In this document: piece after piece, positions 18,096 to 26,880 of the stretch
How positions within the stretch are numbered: position 1 is the stretch's first letter
Layout of the letters: each line of letters starts with the position of its first letter
NCBI RefSeq assembly: GCF_024259865.1
Contig: NZ_JAKUDN010000002.1
Coordinates: forward strand, 43,729-107,728
DNA length: 64,000 bases
Source of the DNA: Candidatus Synchoanobacter obligatus
GTDB lineage: Bacteria > Pseudomonadota > Gammaproteobacteria > Comchoanobacterales > Comchoanobacteraceae
Reading direction: 5' to 3'
Position numbers and translations under genes: made by a program
Notes under the pieces: generated by a model
The model's database searches: none
The model's input: only the letters and a program-made list of their open reading frames with translations
What the model was told of the DNA's origin: nothing

Positions 18096-18343
18096 TATTT
18101 ATTGAGCACCACCTTGACTGGCTGATGATAATTTCGGAGTGCATCACGAATACCATAAAGCGCGTACGCACTTTTTAACTTCACCACATGATTGCCTTTG
18201 TAATAACCAATCGCCACAACTTCTTTTTGTTGTACTGCCGACAGTAGGGATAAAATCTCATGCTTACTGCCACCTTGAGACAAGCGCTCTTTTAATTTAT
18301 TGAGTATGGGCAAGCCATTCATCATGTCTTTTATATGGTCCAT
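18092..18343 (-). CDS. DUF721/DciA-like small protein
   Basis: 83 residues. The C-terminal half (VVAIGYYKGNHVVKLKSAYALYGIRDALRNYHQPVKVVLNKY) fits the DUF721 core, a small KH-like fold; in bacteria that lack DnaC this family (DciA) loads the replicative helicase DnaB. Gammaproteobacterial DUF721 genes often sit next to secA, as here. It is shorter than typical DciA. The assignment is by pattern and place, not certain. Confidence 0.55.
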   Translation of the reverse strand: MDHIKDMMNGLPILNKLKERLSQGGSKHEILSLLSAVQQKEVVAIGYYKGNHVVKLKSAYALYGIRDALRNYHQPVKVVLNKY

Positions 18344-18371
18344 CTAAACACCGGTTCACTGAGGCTAAGTA

Positions 18372-18400
18372 TTGAAAAAAACTGCCAAACATGGTATGGT
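18372..18400 (+). promoter_or_regulatory. Promoter for secA
   Basis: TTGAAA (18372-18377), 17-base spacer ending TGG, TATGGT (18395-18400). It is 27 bases before the secA ATG; a SecM-type leader gene is not present in this short space. Confidence 0.5.
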
Positions 18401-18426
18401 AAGAGCAAAATTTAGGTGACTCTCAC

Positions 18427-20910
18427 ATGCCCAGCTTTGGAAAAATATTAGCAAAAATATTCGGTACGCGCAATGATCGAATGCTTTCTTCATTACAGCC
18501 AACTGTTGCTGCAGTTGAATCTTATGAAGAAAAAATGAAAGCATTGAGTGATGAAGACCTCAAAGCATATACCCAACAGTTCAAATTACAATTGTCAGAA
18601 GGCAAAAACTTAGATGACATACTGCCTGAGGCTTTTGCGGTTGTCCGTGAGGCATCTGTTAGAGTTTTGGGAATGAAGCATTTCAAGGTGCAAGTGATTG
18701 GTGGCATTGCATTACATAAAGGTTGGATTTCAGAAGCGAAAACTGGAGAAGGGAAAACACTCATGGCAACCTTGCCATGTTATCTCAATGCCCTCACAGG
18801 AAAAGGCGTTCATGTTATCGTACCCAATGCGTATCTTGCTCAGCGTGATGCTGAAGAAATGGGTAAAATACACCAATTTCTGGGTTTAAGCGTTGCTGCT
18901 GTTACTGCCGACGACAGCTTTGAAGACAAAAAGACAGCGTATCAATCTGATATCGTCTATACCACCAACCATGCGATGGGCTTCGACTACTTAAGAGACA
19001 ATATGCGCTCAAGTAATGAAAACAAACTAATCCCTGGCTTAAACTTTTGTATTGTCGATGAAGTTGACTCTATTCTTATTGATGATGCAAGAACTCCCTT
19101 AATCATTACAGGTCCATCTGACACCAGTTCAGAACTTTACGCTCATATCTATAAGCTGATTGACACCCTTTCTGTCAATACGGAACAAAGCCCTGGTGAT
19201 GTTGAAGTTAATTTAAAAGACAAGCAAGTATTTTTGTCCGAACGTGGACAGGATGTGGTCCAAGAATCACTGACACATGACGGTCACATTTCAGAAGGAT
19301 CCTCCCTTTTTGACCTTGAAAACACGACAATTTCACATTATATTAGTGCTTGTTTAAAAGGTAAATACCTTTTCCAGCTTGATGTGGAATATGTGATTGA
19401 TGACGATCAAATAGTCATCATTGATGAAAGTACTGGCCGAAAAGCGACAGGAAGACGCTGGGGCAATGGCATCCACCAAGCAGTTGAAGCCAAAGAAGGC
19501 GTAGAGATCCGACCAGAAACGCAAACCTTAGCGTCTATTACATATCAAAACTTATTTAGGCAATATGCCAAGCTCTCAGGCATGACAGGTACTGCAGATA
19601 CTGAAGCTACCGAGTTAAAAGACATTTATGGTCTTGATGTCTTGGTCATTCCACCGAATAAACCCCTAGCTAGAGTTGACTTATCTGATGTCGTTTACCT
19701 GACTCATAGTGAAAAAACTCATGCTATTGTAGAAGAAGTCAAGTCACGCCATGAAAACAAACAACCCATTCTCATCGGTACTGCTAGCATCGAATACTCT
19801 GAGCAACTATCTACGCACTTAAAGAAAGAAGGCATTCCCCACCAAGTATTGAATGCAAAATACCATGAAAAAGAAGCTCAAATTATTCTAGAAGCCGGAA
19901 GACTGGGTGCAGTGACTATCGCAACCAATATGGCAGGAAGAGGAACTGATATTGTTCTGGGGGGATGTCGTCTCACCAATAAAGAGTGGGAAGAAGAGCA
20001 CGCAGCTGTCCTTAAAGCAGGCGGTTTACACGTTCTTGGCACAGAACGCCATGAGTCTCGAAGAATTGACAATCAGCTTCGTGGTCGCTCCGGTCGTCAA
20101 GGTGATGTTGGATCATCACAATTTTATCTATCATTTGATGATCGTTTAATCAAACGATTTGCATCTGAGAGCATCGTTAAGATGCTTAAAAAACTAGGCG
20201 AAGAGGATGAGCCAATTTCTGCACCCATTCTAACACGATCCATTGAAAATGCGCAAAAAAATGTTGAAAGCAAATACTATGATGCTCGGCGTGAAGTACT
20301 CAAACTTGACGATGTCGCGAATCACCAACGTCAAATTATCTATGACCAGCGGAACGAACTATTGGCTACAGAGTCAATCTCAGAAATCATTGAAGGCATG
20401 ACTGCTTTTGCAGCACAAGCCCTATGCACACAGTTTCTAGGTGAAGAAGATGCGGCAACACAACGCAACCTCAAAGGGTTAACTCAAACACTAAACGATC
20501 AATATCACATTGAGGCTTCTTTTAGCAGCTCAGATTCTATTGCCATCACCCAAGAAAAGGTTAAAAAATCAATCCTAGATGCCTTGGCTAACAAATCAAT
20601 ACTTTATGGGGAAGAACGCTTTAAAGAGCTTGAGAAAAAAGCACTGCTATTTGTCTTAGACCAGTGCTGGAAGGAACATCTATCTGCTATGGATCATTTA
20701 AAGCAAGGTATTAATTTCCGTAGCTACGCACAAAAGAACCCAACGCATGAATATAAAAAAGATTCATTTGCACTCTTTGAGGCCATGCTTAGAAAAATTA
20801 AGACCCATACGTTGCAAAAGTTATGCCAGCTTCAAGTACCGAAGCCGGCCCCAGCGTATCGTGCCGGCGCCTACGCTATTCATATAAACCCTAGGAACGA
20901 ACATGCCTAA
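18427..20910 (+). CDS. secA: Preprotein translocase ATPase SecA (without zinc tail)
   Basis: Motor that pushes secretory proteins through SecYEG. 827 residues. Walker A (AKTGEGKTLMA, about 103-113), DEAD-type motif (VDEVDSILIDDARTPL), the preprotein cross-linking domain, helicase motifs of the second nucleotide domain (TNMAGRGTDIVLGG, LRGRSGRQGD) and the helical scaffold (CWKEHLSAMDHLKQGINFRSYAQKNP) are all present. E. coli SecA is 901 residues and ends in a CxCxSGxxYxxCHG zinc domain that binds SecB and lipid; here the protein stops right after the helical part with no such cysteines. Followed with an 8-base overlap by the DUF4389 gene. Confidence 0.97.
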   Translation: MPSFGKILAKIFGTRNDRMLSSLQPTVAAVESYEEKMKALSDEDLKAYTQQFKLQLSEGKNLDDILPEAFAVVREASVRVLGMKHFKVQVIGGIALHKGWISEAKTGEGKTLMATLPCYLNALTGKGVHVIVPNAYLAQRDAEEMGKIHQFLGLSVAAVTADDSFEDKKTAYQSDIVYTTNHAMGFDYLRDNMRSSNENKLIPGLNFCIVDEVDSILIDDARTPLIITGPSDTSSELYAHIYKLIDTLSVNTEQSPGDVEVNLKDKQVFLSERGQDVVQESLTHDGHISEGSSLFDLENTTISHYISACLKGKYLFQLDVEYVIDDDQIVIIDESTGRKATGRRWGNGIHQAVEAKEGVEIRPETQTLASITYQNLFRQYAKLSGMTGTADTEATELKDIYGLDVLVIPPNKPLARVDLSDVVYLTHSEKTHAIVEEVKSRHENKQPILIGTASIEYSEQLSTHLKKEGIPHQVLNAKYHEKEAQIILEAGRLGAVTIATNMAGRGTDIVLGGCRLTNKEWEEEHAAVLKAGGLHVLGTERHESRRIDNQLRGRSGRQGDVGSSQFYLSFDDRLIKRFASESIVKMLKKLGEEDEPISAPILTRSIENAQKNVESKYYDARREVLKLDDVANHQRQIIYDQRNELLATESISEIIEGMTAFAAQALCTQFLGEEDAATQRNLKGLTQTLNDQYHIEASFSSSDSIAITQEKVKKSILDALANKSILYGEERFKELEKKALLFVLDQCWKEHLSAMDHLKQGINFRSYAQKNPTHEYKKDSFALFEAMLRKIKTHTLQKLCQLQVPKPAPAYRAGAYAIHINPRNEHA

Positions 20911-21166
20911 GAACACTTCTAGCATTTTAATCCGAGTGTTTTTTTCATTACTGCTCATCTTCTTAGCCCCCATGCTTGGGGTGATTATTTTAATTGCCAT
21001 CATTCAAACAACACTGACTCACTTATCACACCAACCAAACATGCACTTGCTTGATATCAGCAAATACATCATTAGCTATATTTGCCAAATTGTTGAATAT
21101 CTCACCATGGTTAGCCATACACCGCCTTATCCATTCTCACCATGGAATAACCGATATGACCACTAA
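20903..21166 (+). CDS. DUF4389-family small membrane protein
   Basis: 87 residues. One strong membrane helix (VFFSLLLIFLAPMLGVIILIAII) near the N-terminus, then a short amphipathic helix (ISKYIISYICQIVEYLTM) and a C-terminal PPYPFSPW motif. This order (helix, R/K-Y-x-x-x-I/L-Y-Q-I, F/Y-P-F-x-x-W) is that of the DUF4389 family, whose function is unknown. Its ATG overlaps the end of secA, and its stop overlaps the mutT start, so secA, this gene and mutT are probably translationally coupled. Confidence 0.75.
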   Translation: MPKNTSSILIRVFFSLLLIFLAPMLGVIILIAIIQTTLTHLSHQPNMHLLDISKYIISYICQIVEYLTMVSHTPPYPFSPWNNRYDH

Positions 21167-21581
21167 AATCACCCCTGTTGCTATTGGGCTCATTTTAAAA
21201 GAAGACAAGGTGTTGCTCGGTAAAAGAAACTCTGGCCACTTTTCGGGGTTCTGGGAATACCCTGGTGGCAAAATAGAGCCTTTTGAGACCTCATATGAGG
21301 CCTTATTAAGAGAGATGCATGAGGAACTTAGTATTCATATCACAGATGCCTCAGATATTCTACATATTAGAGACCAGCACCCTCTGAGCATTATTCACTT
21401 ACAAGTTTGGTTAGTCCATGCCTTTCAAGGACAAATATTGGCCAATGAGCAACAAGATTTGCAGTGGGCCAACATTTCAGACCTAAGCATTATCAACATC
21501 ATTCCTACGAATATTCCCATCACGCATTACTTAAGGCAGCTAAGAGCACACGGCCAACTGGATACGGTGCTCTCTAGCTAA
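21156..21581 (+). CDS. mutT: 8-oxo-dGTP diphosphatase MutT
   Basis: Nudix hydrolase that removes 8-oxo-dGTP from the nucleotide pool. About 141 residues. The Nudix box is visible as GGKIEPFETSYEALLREM and the following HEELSI (the usual glycine of the last part is replaced by serine). N-terminal AVGLIL-type strand and GFWEYPGG match MutT. The start is ATG at 21156, inside the end of the preceding gene; longer in-frame starts would run into that gene with no support. MutT lies by secA and zapD as in other gammaproteobacteria. The 3' end overlaps zapD by 42 bases. Confidence 0.92.
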   Translation: MTTKITPVAIGLILKEDKVLLGKRNSGHFSGFWEYPGGKIEPFETSYEALLREMHEELSIHITDASDILHIRDQHPLSIIHLQVWLVHAFQGQILANEQQDLQWANISDLSIINIIPTNIPITHYLRQLRAHGQLDTVLSS

Positions 21582-22289
21582 TTGCTCATGCTTATAAGCG
21601 CCTTCGCTCCATCGACCTTCGTACAATGTTAATACAAGCCACCGCCTAGCCACTGACAATACGGGGTAGATAATATGCGATGGCTGTGACACCCTCACAA
21701 GTGAGATATTCAACACCCCTGAATCACCTTCCTGCCTATATACACCAGACTGTACTGTCACATCCTGGTATACTCCTGTTGCTCGAATAGACCATAATAT
21801 AATCTCAACAGACTGCCATGCTGCCGTTAAAAAATGCATCCAATAATGAATTTGAAGTTTAATCTCCTCTTCACTCTGAGCACACCAAGTCTCACAAGCT
21901 GGCGAATCATATAGGCACTCCTGCCGATAATAAAACTGTCGTAAAAAAGGGTCTACCAATAAAGGTGCTGCCAAAATTCTCGAAGCATGCGTCAACTTTT
22001 TAACCACATCATCACGTTTGAGCAGCGCTTGTTTAACATGACTATCATCTGATTTATCAAACTTGAGATTCTGGATTCTTTCCTCAAAATATGACAGCTC
22101 TTGTAATAATTTTATTTTAGTATCACTTCGAGCCAATAACTCCATTAACCTTAACACATAGGTTAATAACAACAATGCTTTATCAGCATTAATCCCTTGA
22201 TCCAAACCTCTTTGCAAAAAAAGCCAATGCTTCTCAATAGTTAAACATAGGCTAACTGACTCATTAAATGACTTTTCCTGAATATGCAT
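21540..22289 (-). CDS. zapD: Cell division protein ZapD
   Basis: Cytoplasmic FtsZ-bundling factor (YacF). 249 residues, usual length. The all-helical N-terminal half and the C-terminal beta part with GVYRQEGDSGVLNISLVRVSQPSHIIYPVLSVARRWLVLTLY match the ZapD layout (F/V-Y-Q-x(5)-L-L-R-L-N-L). ATG at 22289 is preceded by AAAGGATT. Neighbour to a CoaE-like gene as in other gammaproteobacteria; the YacG gene that often follows is absent here. Convergent overlap with mutT. Confidence 0.85.
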   Translation of the reverse strand: MHIQEKSFNESVSLCLTIEKHWLFLQRGLDQGINADKALLLLTYVLRLMELLARSDTKIKLLQELSYFEERIQNLKFDKSDDSHVKQALLKRDDVVKKLTHASRILAAPLLVDPFLRQFYYRQECLYDSPACETWCAQSEEEIKLQIHYWMHFLTAAWQSVEIILWSIRATGVYQDVTVQSGVYRQEGDSGVLNISLVRVSQPSHIIYPVLSVARRWLVLTLYEGRWSEGAYKHEQLAREHRIQLAVCS

Positions 22290-22368
22290 ACCAATCCTTT
22301 GAAATAAACGTTACCTTCCGAAAATAGGATACTAAAAGATGACACTCAAACGAAGTACTATTTTTAAG

Positions 22369-22920
22369 TTAATAGACCTGACTTGCCAAAAGATACGTTT
22401 GTAATATTTGTTTAGCCACCCAATGAACATGATCTTCAGATATCGTATTATGAAAAATATCAGTAGCCTGTGACCGATAGTACTCCTGTTCTTCACCACT
22501 ATTTAGTAATGCCTTCTTGGATGTGTCTGATATTTCGAGCGTATCAATATACCCTATATGAACCCCGTCACTGCAATCTACGGCAATAACACAATCAAAG
22601 CATATGTCTTTTATAACCTGGCAAACATCAAAAAAACTTGGGAACTCAACAATAACGCCACTATCCAACGACTGCTCTTTGACTCTATTAACCAACGCTT
22701 GGTTACAATATTGCGAATGAAACATTGGAATTGGCTCAATGATATGATGGTAATTGCCATCCAAACAACTTTGCCACACCTGATGATTCTGACTTAATAC
22801 CGTATGCTCTCTAATACACGAGACCAACGACAAACGCTTTAGTCCAAGTAACACAAAATGCTTTGCTAAAAAACTTTTTCCCACATGGTATTTACCAATG
22901 ATTGCTATTTTAATTCCCAT
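22369..22920 (-). CDS. CoaE-like P-loop protein, divergent (dephospho-CoA kinase position)
   Basis: 183 residues with an N-terminal P-loop (IAIIGKYHVGKSFLAK). The order of elements fits dephospho-CoA kinase, which makes CoA from dephospho-CoA: a strand and acidic-aromatic segment (GVIVEFPSFFDV), a strand (CVIAVDCSDG) and a C-terminal region equivalent to R-x-A-D-x-V-I-x-N. But the usual P-loop GGIGSGKS, the DAD motif and the arginines of the lid are changed or missing. It sits where coaE usually lies beside zapD. ATG at 22920 has GAGG upstream. It could be a worn CoaE or a protein that has taken a different role. Confidence 0.6.
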   Translation of the reverse strand: MGIKIAIIGKYHVGKSFLAKHFVLLGLKRLSLVSCIREHTVLSQNHQVWQSCLDGNYHHIIEPIPMFHSQYCNQALVNRVKEQSLDSGVIVEFPSFFDVCQVIKDICFDCVIAVDCSDGVHIGYIDTLEISDTSKKALLNSGEEQEYYRSQATDIFHNTISEDHVHWVAKQILQTYLLASQVY

Positions 22921-23001
22921 ACATAGCCTCAATACAATATCTACCCTAGTGTGGACAACCGTATCTTAGAATTCAATACCGTTGTTACTATTTTGTCTTA
23001 A

Positions 23002-24369
23002 TTAATCTTGGAACATACTAGCGCGCCAGAAGTACTTTTGGGTAAGTAACGCTGTCAGCAGTGCCGCAAGACTAAATGACAATGCCAAGCCATACCAAAG
23101 CTCTAGTAAAGATAAAGCGTTCTGACTCACAAACCACAAGATTGGTAAAGGGAAAATAAGTGTTCTACTGGATTGGACAAAAAAGGCAAGCAATGGCTTT
23201 TGAATAGATTGAAACGCTACCGTACAAACACCTATCATATACTCAAGCACCGTGATATAAATAGCCAGTAGCATATATTGTAATGCGATAACTTTAATAG
23301 CTTCCATATTTGACTCAGGCAACAAAAACTCTGCCAGTACATATGCAAGAACCATGGTTATACCAACTACAACACTTCCCCACTGCAAACATAGTTTTAG
23401 CATATATTTGACTTTATCAAACTGCTTGAGAGCCAAATCATGCGTCAGGACAACCATGAGCGCCACAAAAACTCCCAGTATTGGAACAACAACCACCATC
23501 ACGATTCGATATCCTAGTGAAAAACCAGAAATGGCCTCCAAACCGAAGTTGGCCACAACCTGCATCAAGACTAAAAAATAAGCGGGAACTAAAAGCTGTA
23601 TTCCTGATGCTGGTAATGCATGCCTTAAGAACGAACTCATTATTGGTAAACGTACTTTAAATACTTGTGCTGATATGTCCTGCCACTGAACAACCTTAAA
23701 AATGACATATATTAATCCCATACATGAGACGATAATCTTTGATATGGCAATACCTACCAACCCAAGATTCAACCCAATGGGTAGCGTGACCTTAAATGGC
23801 CAGGAAAACATCACATATCCTGTGTTTAAAGCCATACATGGATGTGTAATCATTGTGGTGACTAACATCAGGGCCAGAGCATTTCGAATAATATTCGGCT
23901 TACCTAAAATCTGACAAACGGCGCAAAAAACCAACAAAAAGAACGTTGGCAAAAGTGCTCCCAAGACCCATAGTAAATACGGTTCAAGAATCGAATAATA
24001 TGCCAGGATCTCATCACTAACCCAAACTTGGTGCAACCCAATGATGACCAAAGTACATAAACATAACGACACGACCAAAGCAACCATACATGCCTGAACA
24101 ATCAATCGATTTAACCCTATAGCACCTTCCTTCTGATAAGTGGCAGAACCAACAATAGTCACGCCTTGATTAAAGCCAAAGCCTATAGCTATCATTAAAT
24201 AAATAAGAGGATAGCAATAACCTAAAACCGCAAAGTCTTCTTCTGAAATAAGGCCTGCAATGATCACATCGGCAAAATCAATCAGCATTAGCATCATAAA
24301 ACCCAATGCAATCGGTATCACAAGAGATAAAAGCCGCTTTCCTGGAGGTAAAGAAAAAACATCTGACAC
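23002..24369 (-). CDS. MATE-family multidrug/sodium antiporter
   Basis: Exporter that moves cationic drugs or metabolites against a sodium or proton gradient. 455 residues, about 12 membrane helices in two similar halves (the second begins near residue 235 with PIMSSFLRHALPASGIQLL). The N-terminal half has the MATE layout (LSLVIPIALGFMMLMLIDFADVIIAGLI, FNQGVTIVGSATYQKEG). GTG at 24369 with AAGGAAG upstream. Single gene on the minus strand. Substrate cannot be read from the sequence. Confidence 0.9.
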   Translation of the reverse strand: MSDVFSLPPGKRLLSLVIPIALGFMMLMLIDFADVIIAGLISEEDFAVLGYCYPLIYLMIAIGFGFNQGVTIVGSATYQKEGAIGLNRLIVQACMVALVVSLCLCTLVIIGLHQVWVSDEILAYYSILEPYLLWVLGALLPTFFLLVFCAVCQILGKPNIIRNALALMLVTTMITHPCMALNTGYVMFSWPFKVTLPIGLNLGLVGIAISKIIVSCMGLIYVIFKVVQWQDISAQVFKVRLPIMSSFLRHALPASGIQLLVPAYFLVLMQVVANFGLEAISGFSLGYRIVMVVVVPILGVFVALMVVLTHDLALKQFDKVKYMLKLCLQWGSVVVGITMVLAYVLAEFLLPESNMEAIKVIALQYMLLAIYITVLEYMIGVCTVAFQSIQKPLLAFFVQSSRTLIFPLPILWFVSQNALSLLELWYGLALSFSLAALLTALLTQKYFWRASMFQD

Positions 24370-24430
24370 GGCGCTAACTTCCTTTTGAGTTATTCCAGTC
24401 TAACATACATATGTTAGCAATTGTACACTG

Positions 24431-25012
24431 TTATTTTCTAAGCATGAAACGAGAGAGCTCACTTCTTGTGATTAACCCCTCAGCAAATAATGCTGATTGC
24501 GCATACGGCCGAGACGTAAGCGCCACCCACGCTCTTTTTTCTAAAATATATTTTAAAACTTTCTCTTTATAGGTTGTATTTTTTCCTAAAGTTCTAGAAA
24601 ATTTATAAACAATGAAATCGATAACACGATGAACTTCCTGAGCAAACATTCCCCCGATAGCCACCTTGTCACACAAAACAACCAAATCGCTAAAGCTTCC
24701 TTTCAAAACTGAGGCCTTTAAATCACTTAACTCATCAACCTTTGGGACAAACGTTGATGACGCCTCTAAAGTCGTTATGCACAATTTACGAAAATCATCT
24801 AAATGCTCCAAATCCATTTTATTTCTATATTCCAATAAATTTAAAAAATGAATCACTATCTCCTTGTCTTTTTTTTGAAACGTGGGCATCACTAAATCAT
24901 CCGATACTGCTTCTAATTGCAGCACGCAATCTCTAACGAGATCACTCCCTTTTTCAAGTAATGTTATTAAAAATTCCCATGACTGGGTCGGGGTCAACTG
25001 TTTTTTTTTCAC
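24431..25012 (-). CDS. Unknown helical cytoplasmic protein, 193 residues
   Basis: No family recognised. Mostly alpha-helical by pattern, no signal peptide, no membrane segment. A basic C-terminus ends in SELSRFMLRK. GTG at 25012 is preceded by GGAGGG. Runs between the MATE gene and a 2OG oxygenase gene on the same strand but with 141 bases to the latter. Confidence 0.6.
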   Translation of the reverse strand: MKKKQLTPTQSWEFLITLLEKGSDLVRDCVLQLEAVSDDLVMPTFQKKDKEIVIHFLNLLEYRNKMDLEHLDDFRKLCITTLEASSTFVPKVDELSDLKASVLKGSFSDLVVLCDKVAIGGMFAQEVHRVIDFIVYKFSRTLGKNTTYKEKVLKYILEKRAWVALTSRPYAQSALFAEGLITRSELSRFMLRK

Positions 25013-25153
25013 TAAACCCTCCAGTTTTAGCTATATCTTGCAAAGAATGTATGACAGTACCATGAAGATCCTTTTAGAAAAAGAACGGTTGAAGAACTTT
25101 TATTTCGAGATACTAAAATCATGCAAGCCCCCTGCTAGCAAACGCTCATTAGC

Positions 25154-26020
25154 CTAGGAAACCGTCATCTTGTTTGTTACCAAGCCATTTTCATTATAAC
25201 GTTCTTCACGGTACGACTGTGCCGTGTGACGGGAGGATAGCCTCACCTCTGAACGTGGGTGGACAAAGAAAGGCATTGACATTCGTCCTTCCCTCGCCGC
25301 AGCACCCACTGGATTGACCACGCGGTGCGTTGTGGATTTAATAAAACCATTGGTACATTCAGCCAGCATATCACCAGCATTAATAATGATAGAGCCTGGG
25401 TCTGACCCAACATCTAACCAAGCACACTCTGCACTCAGCACCTGGAGTCCTTCAGCTGTTGCTGCAGGCAGTAATGTAATTAAGTTAATATCTTCATGTG
25501 CCGCTGCTCGCAATGCGCCTTCAGGCTCGTCACCTGTCAACGGTGGATAATGGATCAAACGCAATTTGGAATTATTAGAGCCAGTGATCATCCCTGTTAA
25601 GGGTTCTGATAGGCCATTCAGAATATCTGCTGGCAATCCATTTTCAATCCATTGTAATAACTGTTGTGCAATTGGGTTTAATTGCTGTACAAACTTTGAG
25701 GTTATACCTCTCAAGCCATCGGGACATCTACCAGCCTCAAGATAATGAAAAAATTCTTTTAGATCTTTCTTGTCATAACCTTTAGCCACTTCAGACACCG
25801 CCGTTGAAGCAAAACCATCCATTGTTGTTGGATTAAAGGGATAGTGAAACTTCTGATTGGAATGAAAAAATGCTTTCCAATGGGTGTAAACCTCATCAAT
25901 CAATACCTGTTCCACTGGTACTGATTTTAAAATAGCAAAGCCTGTATGTGTTAACGATTGAACCAAATCTTTTCCTGCTGAAGGACTTTGATAATCAACG
26001 ACTAGAATCTTCCCTGACAT
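25154..26020 (-). CDS. 2-oxoglutarate/Fe(II) oxygenase, isopenicillin-N-synthase-like
   Basis: Non-heme iron oxygenase of the isopenicillin N synthase type, 288 residues. The double-stranded beta-helix is seen from RLIHYPPL onward, with the iron triad HEDINLITLL (H-x-D) and STTHRVVNPV (distal H), and the co-substrate pair RMSMPFF (R-x-S). The DPGSIIINAGDMLAECTNG stretch is typical of the family. The substrate is unknown. ATG at 26020 has GGAAA upstream. Single gene. Confidence 0.92.
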   Translation of the reverse strand: MSGKILVVDYQSPSAGKDLVQSLTHTGFAILKSVPVEQVLIDEVYTHWKAFFHSNQKFHYPFNPTTMDGFASTAVSEVAKGYDKKDLKEFFHYLEAGRCPDGLRGITSKFVQQLNPIAQQLLQWIENGLPADILNGLSEPLTGMITGSNNSKLRLIHYPPLTGDEPEGALRAAAHEDINLITLLPAATAEGLQVLSAECAWLDVGSDPGSIIINAGDMLAECTNGFIKSTTHRVVNPVGAAAREGRMSMPFFVHPRSEVRLSSRHTAQSYREERYNENGLVTNKMTVS

Positions 26021-26082
26021 ACAATTGTTTCCGGTATAACTTCCTTATTATAATCTGCCTAAAGAAACAGTACAATATCTGT

Positions 26083-26874
26083 TTATTCACTATCGGCTAA
26101 GAAAAACCCTTTCTTCTGCAATAATGCCAACATTTTCAATATACTGTCAATATCAATCTCTGCTGGACGAATACTTGACTCCAAACCCAAATCCTGCCAA
26201 TCTTTTTCCTCAAGATAAGGCTTAAAGCGCTGCCTAAGCATTTTTCTTTGCTGAGCAAACAAGAACTTCACAAACTCTGATAAACTTTTATGAGAGACCC
26301 ACTGTCGCTGTTTAGGCTTCAACCGAACAACCTGAGACATTACCTTTGGCGGTGGCGAAAAGGCTTCTGGGGGAACCACCTGCAAACCTTCAACCTCAAA
26401 ATAATACTGCAACATCACCGATATTCTACCATAGCCACGGCTACCTACGGGGGCAACAATCCTATCAACAACCTCCTTCTGCAGCAAAAATACCATACTA
26501 ACAATATTTTCACGCCACTCAATCAGTTTAAACAATAAAGGCGTTGAAATCTCATATGGCAAATTGCCAACGACGCTTAAAGGTGCCTGGATATCCAGCT
26601 CTGAGAAGTCACACATCATAACATCTTGCAGTATATAAGAAAAATTTGAATGTTTCTTGACTAACTTATCTAATGTGGGCACCAAGCGCTGATCAATCTC
26701 AACAGCATGGATTTGCATATCGGTCTCTAATAAATATCGCGTCAATGCCCCTTGTCCTGGCCCAATTTCAATGCAGCGCTTAGGACGTTCATCAAGTATG
26801 GCATGACATATAGCAGTTAATACCTGCTCACTATTCAGAAAATGTTGCCCAAATTTTTTTCTTGTTCTAAACAT
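26083..26874 (-). CDS. rsmA: 16S rRNA dimethyladenosine transferase KsgA (RsmA)
   Basis: Dimethylates two adjacent adenines near the 3' end of 16S rRNA. 263 residues. SAM motif I (CIEIGPGQGALTRYLL), motif IV (NLPYEISTPLLFKL), and the FxPPPKVxSxV-type stretch (AFSPPPKVMSQVVRLKP) are clear, followed by the small helical domain with FAQQRKMLRQRFK. N-terminal RTRKKFGQHFLNSE is typical. ATG at 26874. Six bases separate it from surA, a common gammaproteobacterial arrangement; the pdxA gene often between them is missing. Confidence 0.96.
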   Translation of the reverse strand: MFRTRKKFGQHFLNSEQVLTAICHAILDERPKRCIEIGPGQGALTRYLLETDMQIHAVEIDQRLVPTLDKLVKKHSNFSYILQDVMMCDFSELDIQAPLSVVGNLPYEISTPLLFKLIEWRENIVSMVFLLQKEVVDRIVAPVGSRGYGRISVMLQYYFEVEGLQVVPPEAFSPPPKVMSQVVRLKPKQRQWVSHKSLSEFVKFLFAQQRKMLRQRFKPYLEEKDWQDLGLESSIRPAEIDIDSILKMLALLQKKGFFLADSE

Positions 26875-26880
26875 GCCAGA

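Noticed and set aside
25062..25157. 31-residue plus-strand ORF beginning MKILLEKERLK
   Set aside because: Very short, no promoter or clear ribosome site, and it overlaps the stop of the convergent oxygenase gene.
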